38,841 nucleotides of DNA, from NCBI RefSeq assembly GCF_000724485.1, contig NZ_CP007739.1, positions 256,001 to 294,841 on the forward strand, given 5' to 3'. The translations under genes and the position numbers were made by a program. This DNA comes from Bacillus methanolicus MGA3 (lineage in GTDB: Bacteria; Bacillota; Bacilli; Bacillales; Cytobacillaceae). Positions within the stretch are counted from its first letter, which is position 1; every line of letters starts with the position of its first letter. Below are positions 25,862 through 34,336 of the stretch, one piece after another. Under the pieces are notes generated by a model, which worked only from the letters and a program-made list of their open reading frames with translations, made no database searches and was not told the DNA's origin.

Positions 25862-27079
25862 ATGAAGACATTTTTTACGTTTCTTAAAGGTATTTGGAAA
25901 TTAGTCATGCTGATGTTATTAGTCCTCCTTGCTTTTTCATACGCCATGTTTCAAGGGAGGTTTGTAAGCTGGTTTTTGTTTTATAGTTTTCTGCCTTTCG
26001 CGCTTTATGCACTTGCTCTGTCTTTTTATTCTTTAAAAGATTTTGAGGCTGAGAGAGTTTTCGTTAAAACGGAGTATAATGCTGGAGAAACAGTAAAGAT
26101 TAAGGTCTATTTGACTAGAACAAAAGGTTTTCCGTTATTTTATATGATCATCGAAGATGGCCTGGAATATCCGCTTTCATACGTCCGCCAGAAGAAAAAA
26201 GCGAAAACGTTAATTTTTCCAGGCTTTCGAAAAGAGATTTTCATAGAGTATTTGATTGAAGAAATACCGAGGGGAGAGCATTTTTTTCGGACAATTCGGA
26301 TAAAAACGGGAGATCCACTAGGTTTAATTGAAAAAGAAAAGATGCTTCCTTTAGAAAGTAAGATTCTCGTCTATCCAGCATATGAAGAACTTATTTACCG
26401 GCCTTTTGAAAATCATTACGACCAGGGAATGACCGCATCAAAGGAACGGGTGCAAAGGGATACTTCCATGGCCATCGGAATCAGGGAGTACCAACCGGGC
26501 GACCGTTTTTCATGGATTAACTGGAAAGCGACTGCAAAACGAAACGATATTATGACAAAGGAGTTTGATCAACGCCAATCCCACGATGTTTATATCATTA
26601 TGGACTGTGCGCCTAATCCGCATTTTGAAGTAATTGTTTCATTTACGGCATCTATTATAAAGGCGATCTTAAAGAAAGGAGCACAAGCAGGCCTTCTCAC
26701 TTCAGGAGTGGAACGAGGCGCTTTTCCGATTCGCGGCGGAGAAAGCCAGCAGTTAGAGCTGTTTTACCATCTTGCAAAAGTAAAGGATAATAGCCCGGTT
26801 ACATTAGACCGAATTATTGAATCTGAGAGGTTTTTCACACAACAGAATGTTGCGCTTATGTTTGTCACAGGACAATTAACGAAGCCTTTAATTGAAAAAG
26901 CAGGGTATTATGCTCAGTGCAAAACTTCTCGCATTTTCTTCTTAATAAAAAAAGCGCGGGAAGCTCCTTCCAAGCAAGAGCTGGCATTAAAAGCAGCCGC
27001 GAATGCCCGGGGAATCAAAGTTGTCATGGTTCAGGACGGCCAATTTCAAGAAGCGTTTTCTGAGGTGAGCCTGCGATGA
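25862..27079 (+). CDS. yeaD: DUF58 domain protein YeaD
   Basis: A 405-residue protein with two N-terminal membrane segments (about 10-55), a beta-rich region and the DUF58 core REYQPGDRFSWINWKATAK (about 211-229). A vWA-like fold follows (HDVYIIMDCAPN). DUF58 proteins usually pair with MoxR ATPases and may act in envelope or stress functions. It starts two bases after yeaC and overlaps yebA by four bases (ATGA), so the three proteins are likely made together. Confidence 0.88.
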   Translation: MKTFFTFLKGIWKLVMLMLLVLLAFSYAMFQGRFVSWFLFYSFLPFALYALALSFYSLKDFEAERVFVKTEYNAGETVKIKVYLTRTKGFPLFYMIIEDGLEYPLSYVRQKKKAKTLIFPGFRKEIFIEYLIEEIPRGEHFFRTIRIKTGDPLGLIEKEKMLPLESKILVYPAYEELIYRPFENHYDQGMTASKERVQRDTSMAIGIREYQPGDRFSWINWKATAKRNDIMTKEFDQRQSHDVYIIMDCAPNPHFEVIVSFTASIIKAILKKGAQAGLLTSGVERGAFPIRGGESQQLELFYHLAKVKDNSPVTLDRIIESERFFTQQNVALMFVTGQLTKPLIEKAGYYAQCKTSRIFFLIKKAREAPSKQELALKAAANARGIKVVMVQDGQFQEAFSEVSLR

Positions 27080-29286
27080 CCACTTACGAAACAAAAAGAA
27101 ATGTTTCACATTTTCTTTTGTATGCTTTCGCATTTTTACTGTTGTGGGAGTGGCTGAGACCTCTAGAGCAGCTAACCGACACAGCCTACACTTGGATTTT
27201 TTTATTTTTTCTATTGCTTTCGTTTGCCATGTCTTTTTGGGGAACAAAAATGGCTGTTGGTGCGGCAGTGAAGATCATATATATTTTTTATGTTCTGAAT
27301 TACTTGTATTTTGAAGGATCATTCTTCAGCTTTCAATGGATCCCCCTCTTATTCGCTGATTTACAGGAAAACATCGGTTATTTGTTTGAAATGGATTGGC
27401 AAAGCCTTACCGATGTGTTTCGAAGTTTGTTGTTATTTATTTTGCTATGGCTAATGACGTATCTTTTGCAGTATTGGCTAATTACCCGCAGGAAGCTTTT
27501 TATCTTTTTCTTCATGACATTAGTGTACGTCACCGTGCTTGATACGTTCACGCCTTATGCCGCCGATACTGCGATTGTCCGGACTGTCATATGTGGTTTT
27601 GCGATTATGGGAATGCTGACTTTTTACCGATTGATTGAAAAAGAATCAATAAGAAAAGAAAATAGGTTTGCAAGAAAATGGATGATTCCGTTAGCAGGAA
27701 TGATTGCTTTTAGTGTTCTTTTAGGTTATGTTTCACCTAAATCCGAACCAATTTGGCCTGATCCTGTTCCTTATATTAAATCATACAGCTCCAAAAATAA
27801 CGGTGATAGAGATGGCTCTTTAAAGCGAATTGGATATGGAATGGATGATTCGCGGCTTGGTGGGCCATTTATTGGAGATAATCAAGTAGTCTTCAGGGCA
27901 CAAGTAGAATCGAGGCATTATTGGAAAGTTGAAACAAAAGATGTTTATACAGGAAAAGGCTGGGCAGCTTCTGACGAGAATCCAGAAAAAGTTTCGTTCC
28001 GGCAAAAAGACAAAGTCCCTTTATCGTCGTTTTCATCAGGAGTCGAAACAGAAAAGGAAACAGCTTCTTTATTTTTTAGTAAGAGGTATCCTCATATTGT
28101 CTATCCTGCTGGTGTACAGAAAATTCATGCCAGTCCTAATGTTTCGTTTGAATTGGATACGAATACGGAAAAAATTTACTCATTAAAAAAAGGACAGGCT
28201 GAGCCTTTAAACCAATACTCGTTTGACCATGAAATCCCTACATTTCGCGTTTCCGCATTAATGAAAACAGTCAGTTCGGATACAAGCGGGATGAGTGAGG
28301 AATTTATCCGGCGGTATACACAGCTTCCGGACAATTTGCCGGAAAGGGTCAGGGAGCTGGCATTACAAATTACTTCAGGAAAGAAAACATGGTTTGAGAA
28401 AGCAAAGGCCATTGAAGATTACTTCCACAGCAGTCCTGAGTTCATATATGACCAGCAAGATGTCGCGATTCCTGGGGAAGGCGATGATTATGTTGATCAA
28501 TTTTTATTTGAAACAAGGCGGGGATATTGTGATAATTTTTCCAGTTCAATGACTGTTCTTCTTCGGACTCTTGGCATTCCGGCCCGTTGGGTAAAAGGAT
28601 ATACAGAGGGAGAATTTAAGCAACTTGGTGAACAAAACAAGCGTATTTTTGAAATTACAAATAACAATGCTCATTCATGGGTTGAGGTATATTTTCCGAA
28701 TGTCGGCTGGGTACCGTTCGAACCGACAAAAGGTTTTTCAAGCAATGTTCACTTAAACTATGATACGTATAAAAACAATCAGACGAGCAGAGAAAAAACA
28801 AGACATCCTGAGAAGCAGCAAGATACGTCAAAATTTGAAAAACAGGATAACAAGACAAATAATAAGTCTTCTTTCTCATATCCCGAACTATGGAACAAAA
28901 TAAAGACATTTTTCGCGGAACGCTGGCCCGAGATGTTTCTTGTTGGAGTTCTTTTAGCAGCTATTGTGTTGGTGGCTTATAAAAAACGGGCGAGGTGGCT
29001 CCCATACTATTTAATTTGGAAATATAAACAAATTGACAAGGATGAACAGTTTGCAAAAGCGTACCTCGCATTGTTGAAACAACTGGAACTGATTGGTTTA
29101 AAACGAAAAAATGGCCAGACATTAAGAGAATATGCCCGCTATGTTGATACCTTTTTCTTTTCAAGGGAAATGAGCAAGTTAACGAACCGTTATGAACAAT
29201 TATTATATAGAGGGAAGCTTCAAATCAATTCGTGGGATGAATTAAAAGAATTATGGGAAAATTTAATTAAAAAAACGATTGCTTGA
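27076..29286 (+). CDS. yebA: Membrane-bound transglutaminase-like protein YebA (TgpA type)
   Basis: A 736-residue protein with an N-terminal membrane region (about six spans, 14-215), an extracellular transglutaminase core and a C-terminal span (about 637-653) with a cytoplasmic tail. Catalytic residues seen are Cys485 in RRGYCDNFSS and His533 in NAHSWVEV. The third position is Glu549 in PFEPT, where many papain-like transglutaminases have Asp. The reaction (cross-linking or peptidase-like) and substrates are unknown. It is the last gene of the yeaC-yeaD-yebA operon; the next element is the guaA promoter. Confidence 0.88.
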   Translation: MTTYETKRNVSHFLLYAFAFLLLWEWLRPLEQLTDTAYTWIFLFFLLLSFAMSFWGTKMAVGAAVKIIYIFYVLNYLYFEGSFFSFQWIPLLFADLQENIGYLFEMDWQSLTDVFRSLLLFILLWLMTYLLQYWLITRRKLFIFFFMTLVYVTVLDTFTPYAADTAIVRTVICGFAIMGMLTFYRLIEKESIRKENRFARKWMIPLAGMIAFSVLLGYVSPKSEPIWPDPVPYIKSYSSKNNGDRDGSLKRIGYGMDDSRLGGPFIGDNQVVFRAQVESRHYWKVETKDVYTGKGWAASDENPEKVSFRQKDKVPLSSFSSGVETEKETASLFFSKRYPHIVYPAGVQKIHASPNVSFELDTNTEKIYSLKKGQAEPLNQYSFDHEIPTFRVSALMKTVSSDTSGMSEEFIRRYTQLPDNLPERVRELALQITSGKKTWFEKAKAIEDYFHSSPEFIYDQQDVAIPGEGDDYVDQFLFETRRGYCDNFSSSMTVLLRTLGIPARWVKGYTEGEFKQLGEQNKRIFEITNNNAHSWVEVYFPNVGWVPFEPTKGFSSNVHLNYDTYKNNQTSREKTRHPEKQQDTSKFEKQDNKTNNKSSFSYPELWNKIKTFFAERWPEMFLVGVLLAAIVLVAYKKRARWLPYYLIWKYKQIDKDEQFAKAYLALLKQLELIGLKRKNGQTLREYARYVDTFFFSREMSKLTNRYEQLLYRGKLQINSWDELKELWENLIKKTIA

Positions 29287-29294
29287 CCGCGATT

Positions 29295-29323
29295 TTACAC
29301 TGTTGTTACAATAACTTTATATT
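29295..29323 (+). promoter_or_regulatory. Predicted SigA promoter of guaA
   Basis: TTACAC (29295-29300), a 17-base spacer and TATATT (29318-29323). Another pair, TTGTTA at 29303 and AATATT at 29326, is also possible. Both start transcription just before the riboswitch. Confidence 0.5.
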
Positions 29324-29342
29324 TGAATATTGTAAGCAAAAA

Positions 29343-29413
29343 CCTTCATATATCCTCGATAATATGGTTCGAAAGTTTCTACCAAATCACCGTAAATGAT
29401 TTGACTATGAAGG
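29343..29413 (+). ncRNA. Guanine riboswitch (purine aptamer) of guaA
   Basis: P1 is formed by CCTTCATA (29343-29350) and TATGAAGG (29406-29413). The joining regions show the purine-aptamer strings AGTTTCTACC and CCGTAAATG. The ligand-pairing base is in GACTATG, so position 74 is C, which predicts guanine rather than adenine. The downstream terminator indicates that guanine switches guaA off. Confidence 0.92.
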
Positions 29414-29443
29414 CAGATGATTCTATATGTTGCTCATGCACGT

Positions 29444-29494
29444 AAACTAGAATTCTGCTTTTTTATCGGAAGGAGAGTTCTAGTTTTCTTTTTA
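29444..29494 (+). terminator. Riboswitch-controlled terminator before guaA
   Basis: AAACTAGAATTCT (29444-29456) pairs with AGAGTTCTAGTTT (29473-29485), with one G-T pair, followed by a T-rich run. Confidence 0.85.
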
Positions 29495-29504
29495 TTCATC
29501 AGCG

Positions 29505-29522
29505 TTTCAGAAAAAAATGAAA
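29505..29522. promoter_or_regulatory. Second copy of the 18-base CodY-like element
   Basis: TTTCAGAAAAAAATGAAA, identical to 24736-24753. It lies between the riboswitch terminator and the guaA start. Match to the CodY consensus is about 10 of 15. Confidence 0.3.
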
Positions 29523-29595
29523 AGTTTTGACAATTGCTGAGAACACTAGAAATTAAGGTGATTGAATATTATTTTTTAACAATGAGGTGAACAGT

Positions 29596-31149
29596 TTGCC
29601 AGGAAAAACAGAGTTGCAAAACCAGGAAATGATTGTTGTTCTCGATTTCGGAAGTCAATATAATCAATTGATTACAAGAAGAATCCGCGAATTCGGCGTC
29701 TACAGTGAACTTCATCCTCATACAATTACAGCTGAGGAGATTAAAAAAATGAATCCAAAGGGAATCATTTTTTCCGGCGGACCAAACAGCGTATATGAAG
29801 AAAATGCGTTTCGCTGTGATGAAGAAATCTTTGAATTAGGATTGCCGATTCTTGGGATTTGTTATGGGATGCAGTTAATGACACTACATTTCGGCGGGAA
29901 AGTAGAAAGAGCAAAGCATCGCGAATATGGAAAAGCTGTCATGAATATCGAGCATCAAAGCAAACTATTTGAACAGCTTCCTAAGGAACAGGTTGTGTGG
30001 ATGAGCCACGGTGATTTAGTTGTTGAAGCACCGGAAGGTTTCACAGTCGATGCAGTTAATCCTTCATGCCCGATTGCTGCCATGAGTGATGAGAGCCGAA
30101 ACTTATATGCGGTTCAATTCCATCCGGAAGTCCGCCACTCTGTTTACGGAAATGAAATACTGAAAAATTTCGTCTTCGGAGTTTGTGGCTGTAAAGGCGA
30201 CTGGTCGATGGAAAACTTCATCGAAAGGGAGATTGAAAAAATCCGTCAAACAGTAGGAGATAAGAAAGTCCTCTGCGCACTTAGCGGCGGAGTCGACTCT
30301 TCCGTTGTTGCTGTTTTAATTCACAAAGCCATCGGCGATCAATTAACTTGTATTTTTGTTGATCACGGTTTGCTTCGCAAAGGGGAAGCAGAAAGTGTGA
30401 TGAAAACCTTTGCTGAGGGTTTTAACATGAATGTTATTAAAGTCGATGCAAAGGAACGCTTTCTAAATAAATTGAAAGGCGTCAGCGATCCAGAGCAAAA
30501 GCGGAAGATTATCGGAAATGAATTTATTTATGTATTTGATGATGAAGCTGCAAAATTGGAAGGAATTGAGTTTTTAGCACAGGGCACTCTTTATACGGAT
30601 ATTATTGAAAGCGGTACGGCAACTGCTCAAACGATTAAGTCCCACCATAATGTAGGCGGTCTTCCAGAAGATATGCAGTTTAAACTGATTGAACCTCTTA
30701 ACACGCTTTTTAAAGATGAAGTGCGCGCTTTAGGAACAGAGCTTGGAATTCCTGACGAAATCGTTTGGAGGCAGCCTTTCCCTGGTCCGGGACTTGGTAT
30801 TCGCGTGCTTGGGGAAGTAACAGAAGAAAAATTAGAAATTGTGCGTGAATCGGATGCGATTTTACGGGAAGAAATTAAGAAAGCCGGTCTTGACCGCGAT
30901 ATATGGCAATATTTTACTGTCCTTCCTGACATCCGCAGTGTTGGAGTAATGGGTGATGCCCGCACATACGATTATACAGTCGGTATCCGTGCTGTTACGT
31001 CAATTGACGGCATGACATCTGACTGGGCAAGAATACCGTGGGATGTTCTCGAAATTATCTCAACGCGTATTGTGAATGAAGTGAACCATGTTAACAGAGT
31101 CGTCTACGACATTACAAGCAAACCGCCAGCAACAATTGAGTGGGAATAA
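29596..31149 (+). CDS. guaA: GMP synthase (glutamine-hydrolysing)
   Basis: Converts XMP to GMP using glutamine and ATP. The N-terminal class I amidotransferase has the catalytic cysteine in GICYGMQLM (about 89) and the His-Glu pair in [10 protein letters not shown]. The ATP pyrophosphatase domain begins with the ALSGGVDSS loop (about 234-242) and a C-terminal dimerisation domain ends IEWE. I chose TTG 29596, seven bases after TGAGGTGA; GTG 29587 overlaps that site. At 517 residues the length is normal. Transcription is controlled by the guanine riboswitch upstream, so the end product guanine limits its own route. Confidence 0.97.
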   Translation: MPGKTELQNQEMIVVLDFGSQYNQLITRRIREFGVYSELHPHTITAEEIKKMNPKGIIFSGGPNSVYEENAFRCDEEIFELGLPILGICYGMQLMTLHFGGKVERAKHREYGKAVMNIEHQSKLFEQLPKEQVVWMSHGDLVVEAPEGFTVDAVNPSCPIAAMSDESRNLYAVQFHPEVRHSVYGNEILKNFVFGVCGCKGDWSMENFIEREIEKIRQTVGDKKVLCALSGGVDSSVVAVLIHKAIGDQLTCIFVDHGLLRKGEAESVMKTFAEGFNMNVIKVDAKERFLNKLKGVSDPEQKRKIIGNEFIYVFDDEAAKLEGIEFLAQGTLYTDIIESGTATAQTIKSHHNVGGLPEDMQFKLIEPLNTLFKDEVRALGTELGIPDEIVWRQPFPGPGLGIRVLGEVTEEKLEIVRESDAILREEIKKAGLDRDIWQYFTVLPDIRSVGVMGDARTYDYTVGIRAVTSIDGMTSDWARIPWDVLEIISTRIVNEVNHVNRVVYDITSKPPATIEWE

Positions 31150-31153
31150 TAAA

Positions 31154-31270
31154 AGCGGAAGCGTCTTGACCAGGCCCGACAGGCATAAGACAGCCTCCGA
31201 GGAGGCAGTTCTTCAGCCGCCACAGGAGGATGGCTTATGACCCCGAGGGCCTAGACGCTGGAGCTAGACA
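31154..31270 (+). repeat. Palindromic intergenic repeat, copy 1
   Basis: A long imperfect cruciform directly after guaA. Paired arms are AGCGTCT/AGACGCT (31160-31166, 31253-31259), AGGCCC/GGGCCT (31172-31177, 31247-31252), CATAAG/CTTATG (31184-31189, 31234-31239) and CCTCC/GGAGG. It begins AAAAGCGGAAGCG and ends GGAGCTAGACA; both ends recur in copies at 31596 (inverted) and 38244. It encodes no protein. From memory similar elements are scattered in Bacillaceae genomes. Confidence 0.75.
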
Positions 31271-31319
31271 ATAAAAAAAGCAAAGCCAATTGCTAAAAAT
31301 TAAAAAACACGAACAAAAC

Positions 31320-31350
31320 AAAAAAACGAACAAATAATGTTCGTTTTTTT
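31320..31350 (+). terminator. Terminator downstream of guaA
   Basis: A perfect 13-bp stem (31320-31332 with 31338-31350) around an AATAA loop, with A and T runs on either side. It can act in both directions. Confidence 0.85.
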
Positions 31351-31351
31351 G

Positions 31352-31380
31352 TTGACGTGGTTCTGTAGCACTGTTAAAAT
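31352..31380 (+). promoter_or_regulatory. SigA promoter of pbuG
   Basis: TTGACG (31352-31357), a 17-base spacer and TAAAAT (31375-31380) preceded by TGT, an extended -10. It starts two bases after the terminator. Confidence 0.75.
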
Positions 31381-31409
31381 ATAAAACGAAAAATGAATAA
31401 ATTGTAGCA

Positions 31410-31484
31410 TTACGTCGTATAATTTTGGGAATATGGCCCAAAAGTTTCTACCGAGCTACCGTAAATAGCTTGACTACGAGGTAA
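31410..31484 (+). ncRNA. Guanine riboswitch (purine aptamer) of pbuG
   Basis: P1 pairs TTAC-TCGTA (31410-31419) with TACGA-GTAA (31475-31484) around one mismatch. P2 is TTTTGGG/CCCAAAA. AGTTTCTACC and CCGTAAATA form the conserved joining and loop parts. GACTACG gives C at position 74, so guanine or hypoxanthine is the predicted ligand. It resembles the riboswitch of B. subtilis pbuG. Confidence 0.92.
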
Positions 31485-31567
31485 GTGTCTTAATAATGGG
31501 GTTATTTAGTTCATGTCTTTATTTTTTCATCTTAAAGCCCCTTATGTTTACACAAACCTTATGTCAG

Positions 31568-31593
31568 CGCTCCGGTATTTCGGAGCGTTTTTT
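31568..31593 (+). terminator. Riboswitch-controlled terminator before pbuG
   Basis: CGCTCCG (31568-31574) and CGGAGCG (31581-31587) form a G+C-rich stem followed by six T. Confidence 0.85.
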
Positions 31594-31595
31594 AA

Positions 31596-31782
31596 TGTCT
31601 AGCTATGGTAGGCCAAACAAATAACTCCAAAGTCTATTGACACTTTCGTGATTCGTCTTATGCTTGGCTAATCAGAAAGCTGTCGCTTTCTGAACGCATA
31701 AGGGCGACTATAGTTCTGCCTTCGCTCGCTCGGCAATCACCAAGTCTTCTTTATCGGGGTTAAACAAGGCGTTTTCGCTTTT
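31596..31782 (-). repeat. Palindromic intergenic repeat, copy 2 (inverted, diverged)
   Basis: Read on the minus strand it starts AAAAGCGAAAACGCCTTG and ends TAGCTAGACA, like copies 1 and 3. The interior has CTTATGC/GCATAAG arms and a small TCAGAAAGC/GCTTTCTGA hairpin (about 31671-31694). It fills most of the gap between the pbuG riboswitch terminator and the pbuG start, so it lies in the pbuG 5' untranslated RNA. Confidence 0.6.
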
Positions 31783-31829
31783 CTATTTTGGGCTAACCAA
31801 TATGACGCAATTTTATAGGGGGAAAAATG

Positions 31830-33161
31830 ATGAGAAAATACTTCCAATTCGAGGAACTTGGAACCAATTATCGCCGCGAATTTTTAGGCGGACTGACAAC
31901 GTTTTTAGCTATGGCTTATATTTTGATTGTTAATCCGCTTGTATTGACACTCGCGGATGTTAAAAACTTTCCCGATGCCTTGAGAATGGATCACGGAGCA
32001 GTATTTGTGGCTACAGCGCTGGCAGCTGCAGTCGGTTCCATCATTATGGGACTGGTCGGTAAATACCCGATCGCGCTCGCTCCTGGGATGGGTTTAAATG
32101 CCTTTTTTGCCTATACGGTTGTTTTAGGACATAAAGTGCCGTGGCAGCATGCACTCGGAGCTGTTTTCATTTCAGGTATGTTTTTCTTGTTATTAACGAT
32201 TTCCGGGCTTCGTGAAAAGATTATTAATGCGATTCCGGTTGATTTGAAACATGCAGTAGGTGCCGGTATTGGTTTGTTCATAACTTTTATCGGGCTAAGG
32301 AATGCTGGTGTTATTGTCAATAATGATGCAACTCTAGTCGGTTTAGGCGATTTATCAAACGCAAATACACTACTTGCGATTTTTGGGCTTGTAATCACTG
32401 TGATCATGATGACAAGAGGGATTAATGGAGCTGTGTTTTATGGAATGATCATTTCCGTTATAATTGGAATGATTTTTAATTTGATTGAAGTTCCGAAACA
32501 TGTAGTAGGTGCAGTTCCAAGTTTGAAGCCGACATTCGGGGCCGTCTTCTCTTCCTTCAATGATCCTTCTTTCTATACAACAACAATGATAGGTATTATT
32601 CTTACGTTTTTATTTGTAGATTTCTTTGATAATGCCGGTACATTGGTAGCGGTCGCCAATCAAGCTGGTTTGATGAAAGACAACAAGCTGCCTCGTGCGG
32701 GCAGAGCATTATTTTCTGATTCGATCGCATCAATTGTAGGATCAATTTTAGGAACATCAACAACAACATCTTATATTGAGTCATCTGCAGGGGTTGCAGC
32801 CGGTGCAAAAACCGGGTTTGCTTCCTTGGTAACAGCCGGGTTTTTTATCCTTTCACTATTTTTCTTCCCGGTATTATCAGTCGTAACACCACCGGTAACG
32901 GCACCTGCTTTAATAATCGTCGGTGTTTTAATGTGTTCTTCCTTAGGAAAAATTGATTGGACTCGATTTGAAATTGCGGTACCTTCTTTCTTAACGATGA
33001 TCGCAATGCCACTTTCCTACAGTATTGCCACAGGGATAGCAATAGGTTTCATTTTTTATCCTATCACGATGATGGTGAAAGGGCGCACAAAAGAAATTCA
33101 TCCAATTATGTACGTGTTCTTTGTCATCTTTGTCCTTTATTTCATGTTTTTAACAGAATAA
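31830..33161 (+). CDS. pbuG: Hypoxanthine/guanine permease PbuG (AzgA-type)
   Basis: A 443-residue purine:proton symporter with about 12-14 membrane segments, of the NCS2/AzgA group. Recognisable parts are GGLTTFLAMAYILIVNP near the N-terminus, GLVGKYPIALAPGMGLNAFF, FVDFFDNAGTLVAVA and GTSTTTSYIESSAGVAAGAKTG. I chose ATG 31830, seven bases after AGGGGG; ATG 31827 adds one Met and lies very close to the site. It follows guaA as in B. subtilis and is controlled by its own guanine riboswitch, so import and synthesis of guanine nucleotides respond to the same signal. Confidence 0.94.
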   Translation: MRKYFQFEELGTNYRREFLGGLTTFLAMAYILIVNPLVLTLADVKNFPDALRMDHGAVFVATALAAAVGSIIMGLVGKYPIALAPGMGLNAFFAYTVVLGHKVPWQHALGAVFISGMFFLLLTISGLREKIINAIPVDLKHAVGAGIGLFITFIGLRNAGVIVNNDATLVGLGDLSNANTLLAIFGLVITVIMMTRGINGAVFYGMIISVIIGMIFNLIEVPKHVVGAVPSLKPTFGAVFSSFNDPSFYTTTMIGIILTFLFVDFFDNAGTLVAVANQAGLMKDNKLPRAGRALFSDSIASIVGSILGTSTTTSYIESSAGVAAGAKTGFASLVTAGFFILSLFFFPVLSVVTPPVTAPALIIVGVLMCSSLGKIDWTRFEIAVPSFLTMIAMPLSYSIATGIAIGFIFYPITMMVKGRTKEIHPIMYVFFVIFVLYFMFLTE

Positions 33162-33169
33162 TATTTGTG

Positions 33170-33201
33170 GGGAGTCAGAATTAAGCTGTCTCCCTTTTTT
33201 T
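33170..33201 (+). terminator. Terminator after pbuG
   Basis: GGGAGTCAG (33170-33178) pairs with CTGTCTCCC (33186-33194) with one mismatch, followed by seven T. Confidence 0.85.
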
Positions 33202-33246
33202 ATCTTTTTTTGTTAAGCCAAAAAATGAATGCGTTTTCTTTTTTGA

Positions 33247-33276
33247 TTGACTTCTTTTTCGATCTTATAACATAAT
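33247..33276 (+). promoter_or_regulatory. Predicted SigA promoter of glcT
   Basis: TTGACT (33247-33252), an 18-base spacer and CATAAT (33271-33276), about 40 bases before the chosen glcT start. Confidence 0.55.
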
Positions 33277-33316
33277 AGGGTTATATCGAATGCTGTCGAA
33301 AAATCGGAGGATGCGG

Positions 33317-34159
33317 ATGCCGAGTTTAGTTGTTAAAAAGGTCTTGAATAATAATGTCATTATTGCCGAACATTCTGCATACGGAGAAGTTGTAGTTATC
33401 GGGAAAGGGATCGGTTTTAACCGGAAACAAAAGGATCTGATTGAAGCTTCGGCAGCTGAAAAACTTTTTGTTTTACGAAATGAACAAGAGCAGAAAAACT
33501 ATTTAAAACTGTTGCCGTTTTTGAAGGATGATTTACAAGAAGTCATCATTTCGGCAATTGAGCTTATAAAAGCTAGAACAGACTCATCATTAAATGAACA
33601 TATTCATGTAGCGCTGACAGACCATCTTATGTTTGCAATCAACAGGATTACAAAAGGAATGGAAATACGCAATCCGTTTCTTGTTGAAACTAAAGCTTTA
33701 TATCCAAAAGCGTTTGGAATTGCAAAGGAAGTTATCGATTTATTCACAGAAAAGACAGGGATTCAACTGCCTGAAGGTGAGGTAGGCTTTATTGCCCTTC
33801 ACATCCACAGTGCAGTGACCAATAAAGATTTGTTTGAAGTAAATCAACATTCCCAGCTTATTTCAAAACTAATTAATATGATCGAAGAACACTTGGATTG
33901 TAATATTGATAAAGAAAGTACTGACTATATGAGGCTTATCCGCCACCTCCGCTTTGCGATCGAAAGGATAAAAAATGGAGAAAAAGTTGAAGAGCCAGAA
34001 AAAATATCTTTACTCTTGAAGCAAGAATACCCTATATGCTATAATCTTGCGTGGAAGCTCATTAAGGTTATGCAGCAAACATTAAAACAACCAGTGTTTG
34101 ATGCTGAAGCGGTGTATTTAACAATGCATCTGCAACGGCTTCAGAAAAAAATAAAATAG
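33317..34159 (+). CDS. glcT: Transcriptional antiterminator GlcT
   Basis: BglG/SacY-family RNA-binding antiterminator of 280 residues. The N-terminal CAT domain (about 1-58, VVKKVLNNNVIIAEH and GKGIGF) binds the RAT of ptsG. PRD1 (about 62-165) and PRD2 (about 175-280) carry conserved histidines that are phosphorylated by the glucose permease or HPr. Without glucose, phosphorylation by PtsG keeps it inactive. I chose ATG 33317, six bases after CGGAGG; two in-frame ATGs upstream (33290, 33311) lie before or on that site. It directly precedes ptsG, as in B. subtilis. Confidence 0.94.
   Translation: MPSLVVKKVLNNNVIIAEHSAYGEVVVIGKGIGFNRKQKDLIEASAAEKLFVLRNEQEQKNYLKLLPFLKDDLQEVIISAIELIKARTDSSLNEHIHVALTDHLMFAINRITKGMEIRNPFLVETKALYPKAFGIAKEVIDLFTEKTGIQLPEGEVGFIALHIHSAVTNKDLFEVNQHSQLISKLINMIEEHLDCNIDKESTDYMRLIRHLRFAIERIKNGEKVEEPEKISLLLKQEYPICYNLAWKLIKVMQQTLKQPVFDAEAVYLTMHLQRLQKKIK
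34016..34045 (+). promoter_or_regulatory. Candidate ptsG promoter inside the glcT 3' end
   Basis: TTGAAG (34016-34021), an 18-base spacer and a perfect TATAAT (34040-34045) with an extended TGC. Only 14 bases separate the glcT stop from the RAT, so a separate ptsG promoter has to lie within glcT. Confidence 0.5.
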
Positions 34160-34172
34160 TGATTAATCTTTT

Positions 34173-34201
34173 ACGTGTTACTGATTCGATCAGGCATGAG
34201 T
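34173..34201 (+). promoter_or_regulatory. RAT (GlcT ribonucleic antiterminator) of ptsG
   Basis: A 29-base imperfect hairpin with ACGTGTTACTGATTCG then ATCAGGCATGAGT, nearly the known ptsG RAT of B. subtilis from memory. It overlaps the 5' arm of the terminator, so GlcT binding excludes termination. Confidence 0.85.
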
Positions 34202-34284
34202 AAAGAAGATAATTGATAAGATGTTTTATGGGTAAATTACCTATAGAACCTTGTCATATTATTTTCTTTTCTCATGCCTTTTAA
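34193..34284 (+). terminator. Leader terminator of ptsG, controlled by GlcT
   Basis: GGCATGAG (34193-34200) pairs with CTCATGCC (34271-34278), extended by A+T pairs inside, and is followed by a T-rich stretch. The loop is long and has its own small GGTAA/TTACC hairpin. Confidence 0.8.
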
Positions 34285-34336
34285 TTTTGCTCAAATGAAA
34301 ACGCTTAATGGGCTAAAAAATATTGGGGGTTTTGTT

